A stretch of 64,000 nt of DNA from positions 43,159-107,158 of the forward strand of contig JAUCSE010000025.1 in NCBI GenBank assembly GCA_030445275.1, in the 5' to 3' direction. Numbering within the stretch: position 1 is the first letter of the stretch; the number at the start of each line of letters is the position of its first letter. A program made the position numbers and the translations under genes. The DNA comes from Mucilaginibacter sp. GTDB lineage: Bacteria > Bacteroidota > Bacteroidia > Sphingobacteriales > Sphingobacteriaceae. This document shows, piece after piece, positions 7,651-16,049 of this stretch. The notes beneath the pieces are model-generated. The model searched no databases. It saw only the letters and a list, made by a program, of their open reading frames with translations, and was not told where the DNA came from.

Positions 7651-8937
7651 ATGGGGAGTTATTGTTCACTTAAACTAGCTGGTTACGAAATAGATTCGTC
7701 AAAAAGTTATATCAATCCATTTTGGGCGTGCTTATTTAATGAGAAAGATAAGAGGTCTCGTATGGTGGGTTACGAGGGGTATTATACTGCACCAATGGAC
7801 GATACTGATTTAGTTCCTACTTATGAATATGCCGCGTCCGCCCAAACAATGAAAATGCGCTTGGAAATATTAGGGTATACGTTAGAAAAAGTAAAAGCCT
7901 TATTCATTCCTGGTCTTGAAGAAATAATTGAAAACCAAAGAGAATTTTACGAAGAGCACCTTGGCGCTGCAGGTTATAAAACCATTGAAAATTTGACATT
8001 CTTAAAAGAGGGAGGATTTGATAACTGGTTGAATTTAGTTTCACAAATTTTTGATAGAAATTTGCAAACTTGGAATCTTGATAGTGGACGTGATCGGATG
8101 ACGGACAGCATTCCAATATTCTTAGTAGATCATTATTCTGACGAGATGTATCTTGGATACCCAAGTATGGAAATGGGTTATCTCGTTAGGGCAATGTTAG
8201 AAGCCGTTAAGCCTGAAGACGAGCTAATACTAGATATAACTTCCCTTGTAAGTGCGGGTTATTACGAAGAAAATGAAGCTGTTTGTGATAGAACTATTGA
8301 AGGGCAAATAAATAGTGTTATACAGTTTAAAAAAATTATTATTCTTACAGAAGGTACAAGTGACAGTAGTATTTTAAGTAAGGCATTAATAGTGTTATAT
8401 CCCGAGTTGACACATTACTTTTCTTTTATGGACTTCAACACCATGAGTTCTGAGGGAGGATCAAGTGCGTTGGAAAGAACGGTTAAATCCTTTGCTGCTG
8501 CTGGAATAAATAACCGGATAATCGCATTATTCGATAATGATGCAACCGGTGTCACTGCGTTTAATAGAGTAAAACGTATTCCATTACCAGATAACATTAA
8601 AGTCTTAACATTACCTTATCTTCCTTTAGCTTCTGCATATCCGACTGCTGGGCCCCAAGGTTTAACGGTTGAAGATGTTAACGGGAGGGCTTGCAGTATT
8701 GAAATGTATTTGGGAGCTGACATTTTAATAGATACTAATGGTTATATCCCTGTTAATTGGCGGAGTTTTGAACAGCAGATAAAAGAATATCAAGGAGAAA
8801 TTTCAAAAAAAGGCGAAATTCAAGACAAATTTAAAAAGAAGATTGCTTTGGCGCAAAATACCACATCACTATCAGGCGATTGGTCTGGTTTACAACTTAT
8901 CTTTCAATCAGTCTTTAAAGAGGTAGCCACTTGGTAA
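7651..8937 (+). CDS. HEPN/Toprim-associated domain protein (putative defence nuclease)
   Basis: 428 residues. The opening MGSYCSLKLAGYEI is typical, as I recall the family, of the HEPN/Toprim-associated N-terminal domain (about 1-225). A Toprim fold follows: the catalytic Glu in IILTEGTSD (Glu234, Asp238) and the DxD motif in ALFDNDATG (Asp295, Asp297), as in OLD-family and topoisomerase-primase nucleases. The C-terminal 100 residues are charged and helical. There is no ATPase partner next to it, unlike OLD-ABC or Gabija systems, so it appears to act as a single protein. It is divergently transcribed from the cyclase operon (201 bp between start codons) and sits next to tRNA-Ser. A role in phage defence is inferred from family and context. 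Confidence 0.78.
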   Translation: MGSYCSLKLAGYEIDSSKSYINPFWACLFNEKDKRSRMVGYEGYYTAPMDDTDLVPTYEYAASAQTMKMRLEILGYTLEKVKALFIPGLEEIIENQREFYEEHLGAAGYKTIENLTFLKEGGFDNWLNLVSQIFDRNLQTWNLDSGRDRMTDSIPIFLVDHYSDEMYLGYPSMEMGYLVRAMLEAVKPEDELILDITSLVSAGYYEENEAVCDRTIEGQINSVIQFKKIIILTEGTSDSSILSKALIVLYPELTHYFSFMDFNTMSSEGGSSALERTVKSFAAAGINNRIIALFDNDATGVTAFNRVKRIPLPDNIKVLTLPYLPLASAYPTAGPQGLTVEDVNGRACSIEMYLGADILIDTNGYIPVNWRSFEQQIKEYQGEISKKGEIQDKFKKKIALAQNTTSLSGDWSGLQLIFQSVFKEVATW

Positions 8938-9024
8938 ATATTCACGTTTGTTTATCAATCTTTGAATTACACCAACTTGATAAAAATACACCCCATTTTG
9001 CACCCCTTTAGGTTTAAGGCAATA

Positions 9025-9059
9025 AAAAACCGCTTAATTTGTTAATTAAAGCGGTTTTT
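9025..9059. terminator. Bidirectional terminator between the HEPN/Toprim gene and tRNA-Ser
   Basis: An A-tract, a CCGCTT/AAGCGG stem and a T-tract form a symmetrical hairpin. It can end the plus-strand HEPN/Toprim transcript and the minus-strand tRNA transcript. Confidence 0.75.
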
Positions 9060-9069
9060 GTAAATTATA

Positions 9070-9160
9070 TGGCGGAGAGGGAGGGATTCGAACCCTCGAT
9101 ACACTTTTGGCGTATACACACTTTCCAGGCGTGCTCTTTCGACCACTCAGACACCTCTCC
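9070..9160 (-). tRNA. tRNA-Ser (anticodon GGA)
   Basis: 91 nt including an encoded CCA end. The acceptor stem GGAGAGG (9160-9154) pairs with CCTCTCC (9080-9074), the discriminator is G, and CCA is at 9072-9070. A TTCGAATCC T-arm, a long variable arm and the anticodon GGA in the loop CTGGAAA show a class II serine tRNA reading UCC/UCU. It marks the boundary between accessory DNA on the left and core genes on the right, and tRNA-Ser genes are frequent integration sites. Confidence 0.95.
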
Positions 9161-9366
9161 CTGGTCATTTAGGATTGCAAAGGTAAAATAATATTGCTTT
9201 TTTAGGCAATAAAAAAACGGAACCCCTTTTACAGGAGCCCCGCCTCACGAAAACTTTAACTCAACTTATAAAAAATATGGCATTTATAGTATAGAGTATA
9301 AACAGGGCATTTGGTTTAATTTGAGTAAAAAATATGTGCCCGTAATGCAGATAAATAATTTTAGCT

Positions 9367-9374
9367 TATGTTTG
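9367..9374 (+). promoter_or_regulatory. Candidate Bacteroidota -7 element for the polyprenyl synthase gene
   Basis: TATGTTTG matches the TAnnTTTG consensus and lies 52 bp before the ATG. No clear TTTG -33 element at ideal spacing was found. Confidence 0.4.
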
Positions 9375-9426
9375 CTCCGTATTGTCAAATGGCAGTTTTA
9401 CACATAAAAAAGCCTGTTTAGTTTAA

Positions 9427-10398
9427 ATGCTGAGCATCAACAACATTAAGAAACCTATCGCAGCCGATATTGATGTGTTTGAGGAGAAGTTTAAAACTTC
9501 TATGCAAAGCTCCGTGCCTTTGCTTGACCGCATAACTCATTATATTGTTAAACGTAAGGGGAAACAGATCAGACCGATGTTTGTCTTTTTTGCTGCCAGT
9601 ATTTGCGGGGGCATCAATGAATCAACCCACAGGGGCGCTGCTTTGGTTGAACTGTTGCATACGGCTTCATTGGTTCATGATGATGTGGTTGATAATTCTT
9701 ACCAGCGTCGTGGCTTTTTCTCTATCAACGCTTTATGGAAAAATAAGATAGCCGTTTTGGTTGGCGATTACCTGCTGTCAAAAGGCCTGTTGTTATCCAT
9801 TGATAATAATGATTTCCAACTACTCCGGATCGTTTCTGACGCGGTTAAGCAAATGAGTGAGGGTGAGCTGATGCAGATTGAAAAGGTACGCCGTATGGAT
9901 ATTGGCGAGCCTGTTTATTACGAAGTGATCAGACAAAAAACGGCATCGCTTATAGCTTCCTGCTGTGCTTGTGGCGCGGCATCAGCCGGTGCATCTGACG
10001 AGGTAGTTGAAAAAATGCGTTTGTTTGGTGAAAAAATAGGTATCGCTTTCCAGATCAAGGACGATATGTTTGATTTTGGTACTGATGATGTAGGCAAACC
10101 CTTAGGCATTGATATTAAAGAGAAAAAAGTTACCCTGCCACTTATCTATTCGTTAGCTAATACTACAGATTCTGAAAAGAAACGGATTATCAACCTGGTT
10201 AAAAATCATAATGACGATCCGGCTAAAATTGCGCAGATCATCAAGTTTGTGAATGAAACCGGCGGCTTACAATATGCCGAAACCCAAATGAAAAAATACC
10301 AGGAAGAGGCTTTTGCCATATTGAACACTTTTCCCGATAGTGATTCGCACCGGGGACTTGAACAGTTGGTAAGGTTCACTACCGAGCGTAATAAATAG
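9427..10398 (+). CDS. Polyprenyl diphosphate synthase (octaprenyl-type trans-prenyltransferase)
   Basis: 323 residues, the usual length. It condenses isopentenyl diphosphate onto an allylic primer to make a long-chain prenyl diphosphate, probably for menaquinone side chains. Visible motifs are GKQIRPM (substrate-binding Lys/Arg), the first Asp-rich motif LVHDDVVDNSYQRRG and the second FQIKDDMFDFG. The GKPLGIDIKEKKVTLPL stretch after the second motif is typical. The chain-length subtype cannot be read with certainty. It is the first core gene to the right of tRNA-Ser and is followed by a truncated haemoglobin gene 82 bp downstream. Confidence 0.9.
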   Translation: MLSINNIKKPIAADIDVFEEKFKTSMQSSVPLLDRITHYIVKRKGKQIRPMFVFFAASICGGINESTHRGAALVELLHTASLVHDDVVDNSYQRRGFFSINALWKNKIAVLVGDYLLSKGLLLSIDNNDFQLLRIVSDAVKQMSEGELMQIEKVRRMDIGEPVYYEVIRQKTASLIASCCACGAASAGASDEVVEKMRLFGEKIGIAFQIKDDMFDFGTDDVGKPLGIDIKEKKVTLPLIYSLANTTDSEKKRIINLVKNHNDDPAKIAQIIKFVNETGGLQYAETQMKKYQEEAFAILNTFPDSDSHRGLEQLVRFTTERNK

Positions 10399-10480
10399 TT
10401 CAATTTATTGCTTCGCATCGTTGCGTTTTTAACTTTCAGCTTACTCTGCTATCTTTAACATAAATTAAGCTTGTAGCGAT

Positions 10481-10963
10481 ATGGATGTTATCAATAAGCC
10501 CGGCGTGCCTACCCTTTTTGAATGGGCTGGGGGCATGGAAGTCTTTGAAAAACTTTTTGATCAATTTTATGATAAGGTACTGGCAGATGAGCTGTTAGAG
10601 CCTGTATTTAAACACATGTCTGACGAGCATCGCCTGCATGTGGCACATTTTGTTGCCGAGGTTTTGGGCGGACCGAAAATATACAGTGAGCAGGAGGGGA
10701 GCCATTTTAAAATGATCAGTAAACACCTGCAAAAATACCTGACCGAGGCACACCGGAAACGATGGATGGAACTATTACTGCTAACCGCCGATGAGCTTTT
10801 ATTGCCCGATGATCCTGAGTTTCGCTCAGCTTTTATGGCCTATTTAGAATGGGCCACCCGCATAGCGGTAATCAATTCCAAAACAGATGAGGTAACGGAG
10901 CCGGCGGATAGCCCAATGCCGCAATGGGGTTGGGGTGTAGTAGGCGGGCCTTATATTCCCTGA
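10481..10963 (+). CDS. Truncated haemoglobin (group II-like globin)
   Basis: 160 residues. The globin core shows FEKLFDQFYDKVLAD at the N-terminus and HVAHFVAEVLGGPKIY in the proximal-histidine helix region, followed by HRKRWMELLLLTADELLLPDDPEFR, all typical of bacterial truncated haemoglobins. The tail ending in PQWGWGVVGGPYIP is a recurrent feature of group II members. It should bind haem and O2 or NO in the cytosol; the exact role (NO detoxification, redox sensing) is unknown. There is no partner gene beside it. Confidence 0.87.
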   Translation: MDVINKPGVPTLFEWAGGMEVFEKLFDQFYDKVLADELLEPVFKHMSDEHRLHVAHFVAEVLGGPKIYSEQEGSHFKMISKHLQKYLTEAHRKRWMELLLLTADELLLPDDPEFRSAFMAYLEWATRIAVINSKTDEVTEPADSPMPQWGWGVVGGPYIP

Positions 10964-11052
10964 ATTAAGTCATCGTAATTTAAAAAAGTGCTGCATAAAC
11001 TGTGGGGCTACAACTACGCTTTAACTTCTCCTTAAACTTGTTAACTTCGTAA

Positions 11053-11844
11053 ATGCAATCCTTATATCTCAGCTTTCCCAAGATCACATTTTTTGATATC
11101 CTTGACGTGGTACTGGTGGCTTTTATCATTTATCAGCTATATAACCTGATTAAAGGTACCATTGCAGCCAATATTTTTATTGGTTTCGCGGTAATATTTG
11201 CCCTCAATTTTGTGGTAAAGGCGCTTGATATGAAGCTGCTTACTGTAATACTGGGTAAGTTTGTTGATGTAGGTATCATTGCTGTTATCGTGGTTTTTCA
11301 GCAGGAGGTAAGGCGTTTTTTATTGTTGGTGGGTAAAAATGCGTCGCTGCAGCGTAATAAGGCCTGGTGGCAATACTTTTTTGGTAAGACCGAGGTGGAG
11401 AAGAATAACTATGCGCGTATAAAACCCATTATAGATGCCTGCAAAAGCATGAAACAAACCCGTACAGGTGCATTAATTGTATTTGCCAAGTATTATGACG
11501 AACAATTTTATCAAAACAGCTGCGAGGTTGTAGATGCCAAAATATCAAAACGTTTGCTCGAAAGTATCTTCCAGAAAACCAGTCCGCTGCATGACGGGGC
11601 GGTGGTGATATCTGAAAATAAGATCAAATCGGCCAGTTGCATTTTGCCCCTTACCGAAAAAACCGATCTGCCGGCTCAATTTGGCTTGCGCCACCGTGCA
11701 GGTATCGGAGTAACCGAAGCTAACGAGGCCACGGCCATCATCATATCCGAGGAAACCGGCGAACTTTCTTACGCCAAACAAGGCCGTGTTAAAATGAATA
11801 TCAGCTTTGCCGAACTGGAAAAAGTACTGAATAAGGATTTTTAA
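11053..11844 (+). CDS. cdaA: Diadenylate cyclase CdaA (c-di-AMP synthase)
   Basis: 263 residues. The N-terminal 85 residues contain about three membrane helices, and the DisA_N-type diadenylate cyclase domain follows. The catalytic motifs are visible: LHDGAVVI (DGA) and LRHRAGIG (RHR), with GALIVF and SASCILPLT in between. It converts two ATP to c-di-AMP at the inner membrane, a signal for osmolyte and cell-wall control. Membrane topology and length fit CdaA/DacA rather than DisA. No CdaR-type regulator or GlmM gene is adjacent. Confidence 0.93.
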   Translation: MQSLYLSFPKITFFDILDVVLVAFIIYQLYNLIKGTIAANIFIGFAVIFALNFVVKALDMKLLTVILGKFVDVGIIAVIVVFQQEVRRFLLLVGKNASLQRNKAWWQYFFGKTEVEKNNYARIKPIIDACKSMKQTRTGALIVFAKYYDEQFYQNSCEVVDAKISKRLLESIFQKTSPLHDGAVVISENKIKSASCILPLTEKTDLPAQFGLRHRAGIGVTEANEATAIIISEETGELSYAKQGRVKMNISFAELEKVLNKDF

Positions 11845-11853
11845 TCCGGTTAA

Positions 11854-12225
11854 CTAAGGCCGGACCGCTACCCTTTTTGAAGTATCTGCTTTGCCATAAT
11901 CCTGTATCAGCATAGTGTAATGGGTGTTAGAATCCCACGGTTTTGCGATGGGCATTTTATCATCTGACCGTAACTTTACTATGGGCATATTATAGGTCAT
12001 TTCAGTCACAATTAACAACTTTGCAGCAGGAGCGGTTACGGAGGTTTTATCAGTATCAGGCAAAACAGGTGATAGTTTAAACGGGTTACTATTGGGCTTT
12101 ACCCTAAAATATGGATATACATAATTGCCAGGTGATTTAACAGTAGGTACGGATGGCGTTATTTGTTGGGCTCTTAATTGGGCAACACCGCCTATCATTA
12201 AGATGAATAGCCAGATACTTTTCAT
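11854..12225 (-). CDS. Small exported protein of unknown function
   Basis: 123 residues with a signal peptide (MKSIWLFILMIGGVAQLRAQ, cleavage after AQ plausible). The mature part is rich in Pro, Lys and Thr and shows no domain I recognise. It is convergent with cdaA, with only 9 bp between the two stops. Composition and the signal peptide support a real gene; function unknown. Confidence 0.65.
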   Translation of the reverse strand: MKSIWLFILMIGGVAQLRAQQITPSVPTVKSPGNYVYPYFRVKPNSNPFKLSPVLPDTDKTSVTAPAAKLLIVTEMTYNMPIVKLRSDDKMPIAKPWDSNTHYTMLIQDYGKADTSKRVAVRP

Positions 12226-12413
12226 GGTGCTAAAGGTTTACACTAATATAAATACAATTAATAAGCTTTGATGTTAAAAAATGTTATTTAACATTTGAGG
12301 GTCGACTATAAAAAACGTGCTGGCTTTGCTTTTGGCTTTAGGCCTTGTGCTTTCAGCTTATATATTAAATATGATTACTCCTGGTAGAAGGTTAGTAAAA
12401 TGATAGATTTTAT

Positions 12414-12421
12414 TACTTTTG
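12414..12421 (+). promoter_or_regulatory. Candidate -7 element for frr
   Basis: TACTTTTG matches TAnnTTTG and ends 16 bp before the frr ATG at 12438. A GTTAG-like hexamer about 20 bp upstream could act as a weak -33. Confidence 0.45.
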
Positions 12422-12437
12422 TGAAAAATTAAAAACA

Positions 12438-13001
12438 ATGAGCGAACTCATTAAGAAACAAGTGACTGATGCAAAGGCTTTAATGGACAAAGCCATTGAC
12501 CACGCAGATAGTGAATTAAATAAAATACGTGCCGGTAAAGCAAACCCATCAATGCTTGATGATATTGTGGTTGATTACTATGGTACCCCAACCCCGTTGA
12601 GCCAGGTAGGTAGTGTTAACACACCTGATGCCCGTACTATTATAGTTCAGCCATGGGAAAAATCATTGCTTGCTCCAATAGAGAAAGCTATTAAAGAAGC
12701 AAACCTGGGTGTTAATCCACAAAACGATGGTGTTATTATCCGTATTAACGTACCTCCGCTTACAGAAGAACGCCGTCGCGATTTGGTTAAAAAAGCCAAA
12801 GCCGAAGCCGAAACAGGTAAAGTAGCCGTTCGTAACATCCGTAAAGATGCCAACGAAAAAATCAAAAAATTAAAAACAGAAGGTGTTTCTGAAGACGAAA
12901 TAAAAGTAGGCGAAGCCGAAATACAAAAGCTAACTGATGCCTATATTATCAAGGTTGATCAGCTTTCTGACGCTAAAGAAAAAGATATCATGACGGTTTA
13001 A
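12438..13001 (+). CDS. frr: Ribosome recycling factor
   Basis: 187 residues, the usual length. With EF-G it splits post-termination ribosomes. Characteristic stretches are LNKIRAGKANPSMLDDIVVDYYG, shown here only in part (IRAGKANPSML), then LTEERRRDLVKKAKAEAE and AVRNIRKDANEKIKK. The C-terminal helix ends KEKDIMTV. It is followed by a strong hairpin terminator, so it is expressed apart from the ABC exporter downstream. pyrH, a common neighbour of frr, is not adjacent here. Confidence 0.97.
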   Translation: MSELIKKQVTDAKALMDKAIDHADSELNKIRAGKANPSMLDDIVVDYYGTPTPLSQVGSVNTPDARTIIVQPWEKSLLAPIEKAIKEANLGVNPQNDGVIIRINVPPLTEERRRDLVKKAKAEAETGKVAVRNIRKDANEKIKKLKTEGVSEDEIKVGEAEIQKLTDAYIIKVDQLSDAKEKDIMTV

Positions 13002-13022
13002 ATATTAACCTTATGTCAAATT

Positions 13023-13058
13023 AAAAGGGAATGAGCTACTTAGCCATTCCCTTTTTTT
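13023..13058 (+). terminator. Terminator after frr
   Basis: An 11-bp stem (13023-13033 with 13045-13055) is followed by a T-run. The longest reading frame of the next gene starts inside it, which argues for the later start at 13076. Confidence 0.85.
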
Positions 13059-13065
13059 ATTTTTG
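13058..13065 (+). promoter_or_regulatory. Candidate -7 element for the ABC exporter gene
   Basis: TATTTTTG matches TAnnTTTG and lies 10 bp before the ATG at 13076. It overlaps the T-run of the frr terminator and supports the later start. Confidence 0.4.
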
Positions 13066-13075
13066 GCGTACAAAC

Positions 13076-14842
13076 ATGAATATACTAATTTCTTACTTAA
13101 AAAAACATCGTTGGATAGTTGTGATGGCGCTTTTCCTGGCGGCCATGAATATAGGCTTTTCACTGCTTGACCCATATATTACTGGTCAAATTCTTGATAA
13201 GGTAATTGAAAAACGCTCTGTTCTTCATTATGAGGAGTACTTGCGCCAGGTTTTAACGCTGGTAGGTATGGCAATTGGTGTTGCCATGGTATCGCGTATT
13301 GCAAAAAACTTTCAGGATTATTTCACTAATATAATTACCCAAAAAGTAGGCGCAGCAATGTATGCCGATGGTTTGCGCCATTCGCTCGAACTGCCCTACC
13401 AGGTTTTTGAAGACCAGCGCAGCGGCGAAACATTGGGCATACTGCAAAAGGTACGGCTGGATTGCGAAAAGTTTATCACCTCGTTCATCAGTATATTATT
13501 TGTATCCTTGATTGGTATGGTGTTCGTTATTGTTTACTCGGCAAGCGTAAGCTATAAGGTAACGCTGGTTTATTTTGCAGCCATACCCATCATTACTTTT
13601 GTAAGTATGGCCATGAGCCGTAAAATAAAAACTATACAAAAAAAGATAGTATCGGAAACTACCGCACTTGCTGGTTCAACTACAGAGTCATTAAGAAATA
13701 TCGAATTGGTGAAAAGTTTGGGTTTGGCCAAGCAGGAAATCGAAAGACTAAATAATACCACTTATAAAATACTTGACCTGGAGCTTAAAAAAGTGAAATA
13801 CGTTCGTAGTATGAGCTTTGTACAGGGCACAACGGTAAATTTGGTTCGCAGCGTAATGATTGTTGTACTGCTACTGCTTATTTTTAAAAACACTATTTCG
13901 CCGGGGCAATATTTTAGCTTCCTGTTTTATTCCTTCTTTTTATTTAACCCGCTGCAGGAGTTGGGCAATGTAATATTATCATGGCGCGAGGCCGAAGTTT
14001 CTTTGGGCAACTTTAAAGGAATATTAAGTACACCTATTGATGTAAAACCCGAAAAACCGGTACTGCTTGACAAGGTAAATACGCTCACCTTTAGTGATGT
14101 GAGCTTTAAGCATTTAACCGCCAATCGCAACGCGCTCAACCATATTGCCTTTGAAACAAATACAGGCGAAACTATCGCTTTTGTTGGTCCGTCTGGTTCG
14201 GGTAAAACTACATTGGTGAAATTGCTGGTTGGATTGTATCAGCCGCTGGAGGGCAATATTTTATACAATGGTATTTTAAGTAAAGACATTGACCTTGACC
14301 AACTACGCGAAAAAATTGGCTTTGTAACCCAGGATACGCAACTGTTTTCGGGTACTATACGCGAGAATCTGCTGTTTGTAAGGCCCGACGCTAGTGATGA
14401 GCAATGTATGGATGTACTACAGCGTGCCGCTTGCCAAACCTTGCTGTCGCGTGCAGATAAGGGCCTGAGCACCGTTATTGGTGAGGGTGGGGTAAAGGTG
14501 TCGGGTGGCGAGAAACAACGCCTGTCAATAGCCCGTGCGCTGTTACGGAGGCCGGATATCCTGGTATTTGATGAGGCTACCTCATCATTAGATTCGATAA
14601 CCGAAGAGGAGATCACCGAAACTATCCGTAATGTATCTGATCAGGAAAATCATATCACCATTTTAATAGCCCACCGCCTGTCAACCATTATGCATGCTGA
14701 TAGCATTTATGTGCTTGAAAAAGGACGTATCATCGAATCGGGCAAGCATCAGGATCTGCTCAGTCAAAAGGGACTCTACTACGCCATGTGGCGCCAACAA
14801 ATAGGCGAAAAGGATGCTGTAGAAGAAGTAGAGGTGAAGTAA
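13076..14842 (+). CDS. ABC exporter, fused membrane and ATPase domains
   Basis: 588 residues from the ATG at 13076; a frame 15 codons longer would begin inside the frr terminator. Residues about 1-310 form a six-helix ABC transporter transmembrane domain. The nucleotide-binding domain has Walker A GPSGSGKTTLVKLL, the signature VSGGEKQRLSIARAL, and Walker B ILVFDEATSSLD with a following AHRLS switch His. This half-transporter should homodimerise in the inner membrane and export a lipid, peptide or drug; the substrate cannot be read. No C39 peptidase domain is present, so it is not an obvious exporter for the GG-leader peptide. Confidence 0.9.
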   Translation: MNILISYLKKHRWIVVMALFLAAMNIGFSLLDPYITGQILDKVIEKRSVLHYEEYLRQVLTLVGMAIGVAMVSRIAKNFQDYFTNIITQKVGAAMYADGLRHSLELPYQVFEDQRSGETLGILQKVRLDCEKFITSFISILFVSLIGMVFVIVYSASVSYKVTLVYFAAIPIITFVSMAMSRKIKTIQKKIVSETTALAGSTTESLRNIELVKSLGLAKQEIERLNNTTYKILDLELKKVKYVRSMSFVQGTTVNLVRSVMIVVLLLLIFKNTISPGQYFSFLFYSFFLFNPLQELGNVILSWREAEVSLGNFKGILSTPIDVKPEKPVLLDKVNTLTFSDVSFKHLTANRNALNHIAFETNTGETIAFVGPSGSGKTTLVKLLVGLYQPLEGNILYNGILSKDIDLDQLREKIGFVTQDTQLFSGTIRENLLFVRPDASDEQCMDVLQRAACQTLLSRADKGLSTVIGEGGVKVSGGEKQRLSIARALLRRPDILVFDEATSSLDSITEEEITETIRNVSDQENHITILIAHRLSTIMHADSIYVLEKGRIIESGKHQDLLSQKGLYYAMWRQQIGEKDAVEEVEVK

Positions 14843-14852
14843 GGATAACCAT

Positions 14853-15189
14853 TACGTCATTGCGAGGAACGAAGCAATCCCCGATTTGCAGAGCGAATTA
14901 GTATATTGTATATCCGGGGGCCTTTACTTTTGTCGTGACAAAAGTAACAAAAATACTTTTTTTTGATTTAGGCTTCTTTGCCGCACAAGGCCTTTACCCT
15001 GCAAATCAGGCAGAACCACGGGCTGTAAACAGTTGCCCCTCCGCCAGCCGGCGGATCCCACATGGCCTGCACTTCAGCAAATATTTACTATGCCCCTGCA
15101 ACCGCACAGCCCACCAAGTTCTGCCTGATTTCGCCCGAAGCGAGCTGCAAGAAGTCATTACGTTATTGAGGTACGAAGCAATGACGCAT
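14853..15189. repeat. Composite intergenic repeat
   Basis: This fills most of the 394-bp gap after the ABC exporter. Direct copies of an ACGTCATTGCGAGGAACGAA-like unit flank it (about 14854-14878 and 15162-15185). Inside are an 11-bp palindrome (14924-14934 with 14937-14947) and a longer imperfect inverted pair (about 15003-15027 with 15104-15129). The same unit occurs as inverted pairs at 41446-41557 and 52346-52428. An 87-codon frame across it shows no protein features. Confidence 0.65.
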
Positions 15190-15236
15190 TTTTTATAAAG
15201 CTTGGTTTTCTGTTCCCCCTTTAGGGGGTTAGGAGG

Positions 15237-15962
15237 CTAAATATTCTTATTCTCAATACTCCTGAAAAAATCATCGCGGTAAGTATCACCAACGGGGATA
15301 ATTTTGTCGCCTATCTGTATGCGACTGCGTTCAATGCTGTCAATTTTATTAAGCGCTACGATGTATGATTTATGTACCCTTATAAAATGTTTTTCGGGCA
15401 GGGCATCTTCCATCTTTTTCATACCCTGTAGGGTAATGATTCGTTCGGCCGGGGTAAATATGGAAATATAGTCCTTAAGGCCTTCAATAAATAAAATATC
15501 GTGCAGGTAAACCTTTTGTATTTTATGTTCCGTTTTTACGAAGATAAAATCGGTCGAAAAATCATCCTGTTGTACGGGTTCGGCCTGTTGAACCGATTTA
15601 ACCACCGGTTGTATCACACTTTGGGCCTTTTGAACTGATTTAAAAAACCTGTCGAACGCGATAGGTTTAAGCAGGTAATCAACTACATCAAGCTCATAAC
15701 CTTCCAGCGCATATTGAGGGTATGCCGTTGTTAAGATCACTTTGGCTTTACCATTGGCTATTTTTAAAAACTGTATACCGGTAAGCTCAGGCATTTGCAC
15801 ATCCAGAAATACGAGGTCAACACCACCGCCTTGTACCAGGGTCAAAGCTTCGATGGGATTGGTTGTAGCTTTAATCAATTGCAAAAAAGGCATTTTAGAA
15901 ATATAATCTTCTAATATGTGCAGCGCTAAAGGCTCATCATCAACTACCAGGCATCTGATCAT
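15237..15962 (-). CDS. LytTR-family response regulator
   Basis: 241 residues. The receiver domain (1-120) has the acidic pair VVDDEP, the phosphoacceptor Asp in LVFLDVQMPEL (about residue 55) and the switch Lys in DYLLKPIAF. The LytTR DNA-binding domain (about 140-238) has the family pattern IFVKTEHKIQKVYLHDILFIEG and HFIRVHKSYIVALNKI. It is the second gene of a minus-strand pair with the histidine kinase, 87 bp downstream of it. LytTR-like direct repeats stand upstream of the pair at 17191-17247, which suggests autoregulation together with control of the divergent ABC transporter. Confidence 0.92.
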   Translation of the reverse strand: MIRCLVVDDEPLALHILEDYISKMPFLQLIKATTNPIEALTLVQGGGVDLVFLDVQMPELTGIQFLKIANGKAKVILTTAYPQYALEGYELDVVDYLLKPIAFDRFFKSVQKAQSVIQPVVKSVQQAEPVQQDDFSTDFIFVKTEHKIQKVYLHDILFIEGLKDYISIFTPAERIITLQGMKKMEDALPEKHFIRVHKSYIVALNKIDSIERSRIQIGDKIIPVGDTYRDDFFRSIENKNI

Positions 15963-16049
15963 GTTGTAAAAATAAGAGTTCTAATGTTTTATTGTTAATT
16001 TATTATTTCTGGCTAAAATGATGTAACGCTCTGACCTGTGTTCTTATTC

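Noticed and set aside
9070..9160. Direct repeat of the tRNA 3' end as an att site within the window
   Set aside because: I looked in the left part and found no second copy of the T-arm/acceptor sequence; an integration event can therefore not be shown from this window.
13031..13075. N-terminal extension of the ABC exporter
   Set aside because: The added codons are the frr terminator hairpin and T-run.
13076..14842. ABC exporter as the transporter for the GG-leader peptide
   Set aside because: No N-terminal C39 peptidase domain and located 11 kb away across the tRNA boundary.
14935..15198. 87-codon frame downstream of the ABC exporter
   Set aside because: It translates a composite repeat; no protein family or start signal.
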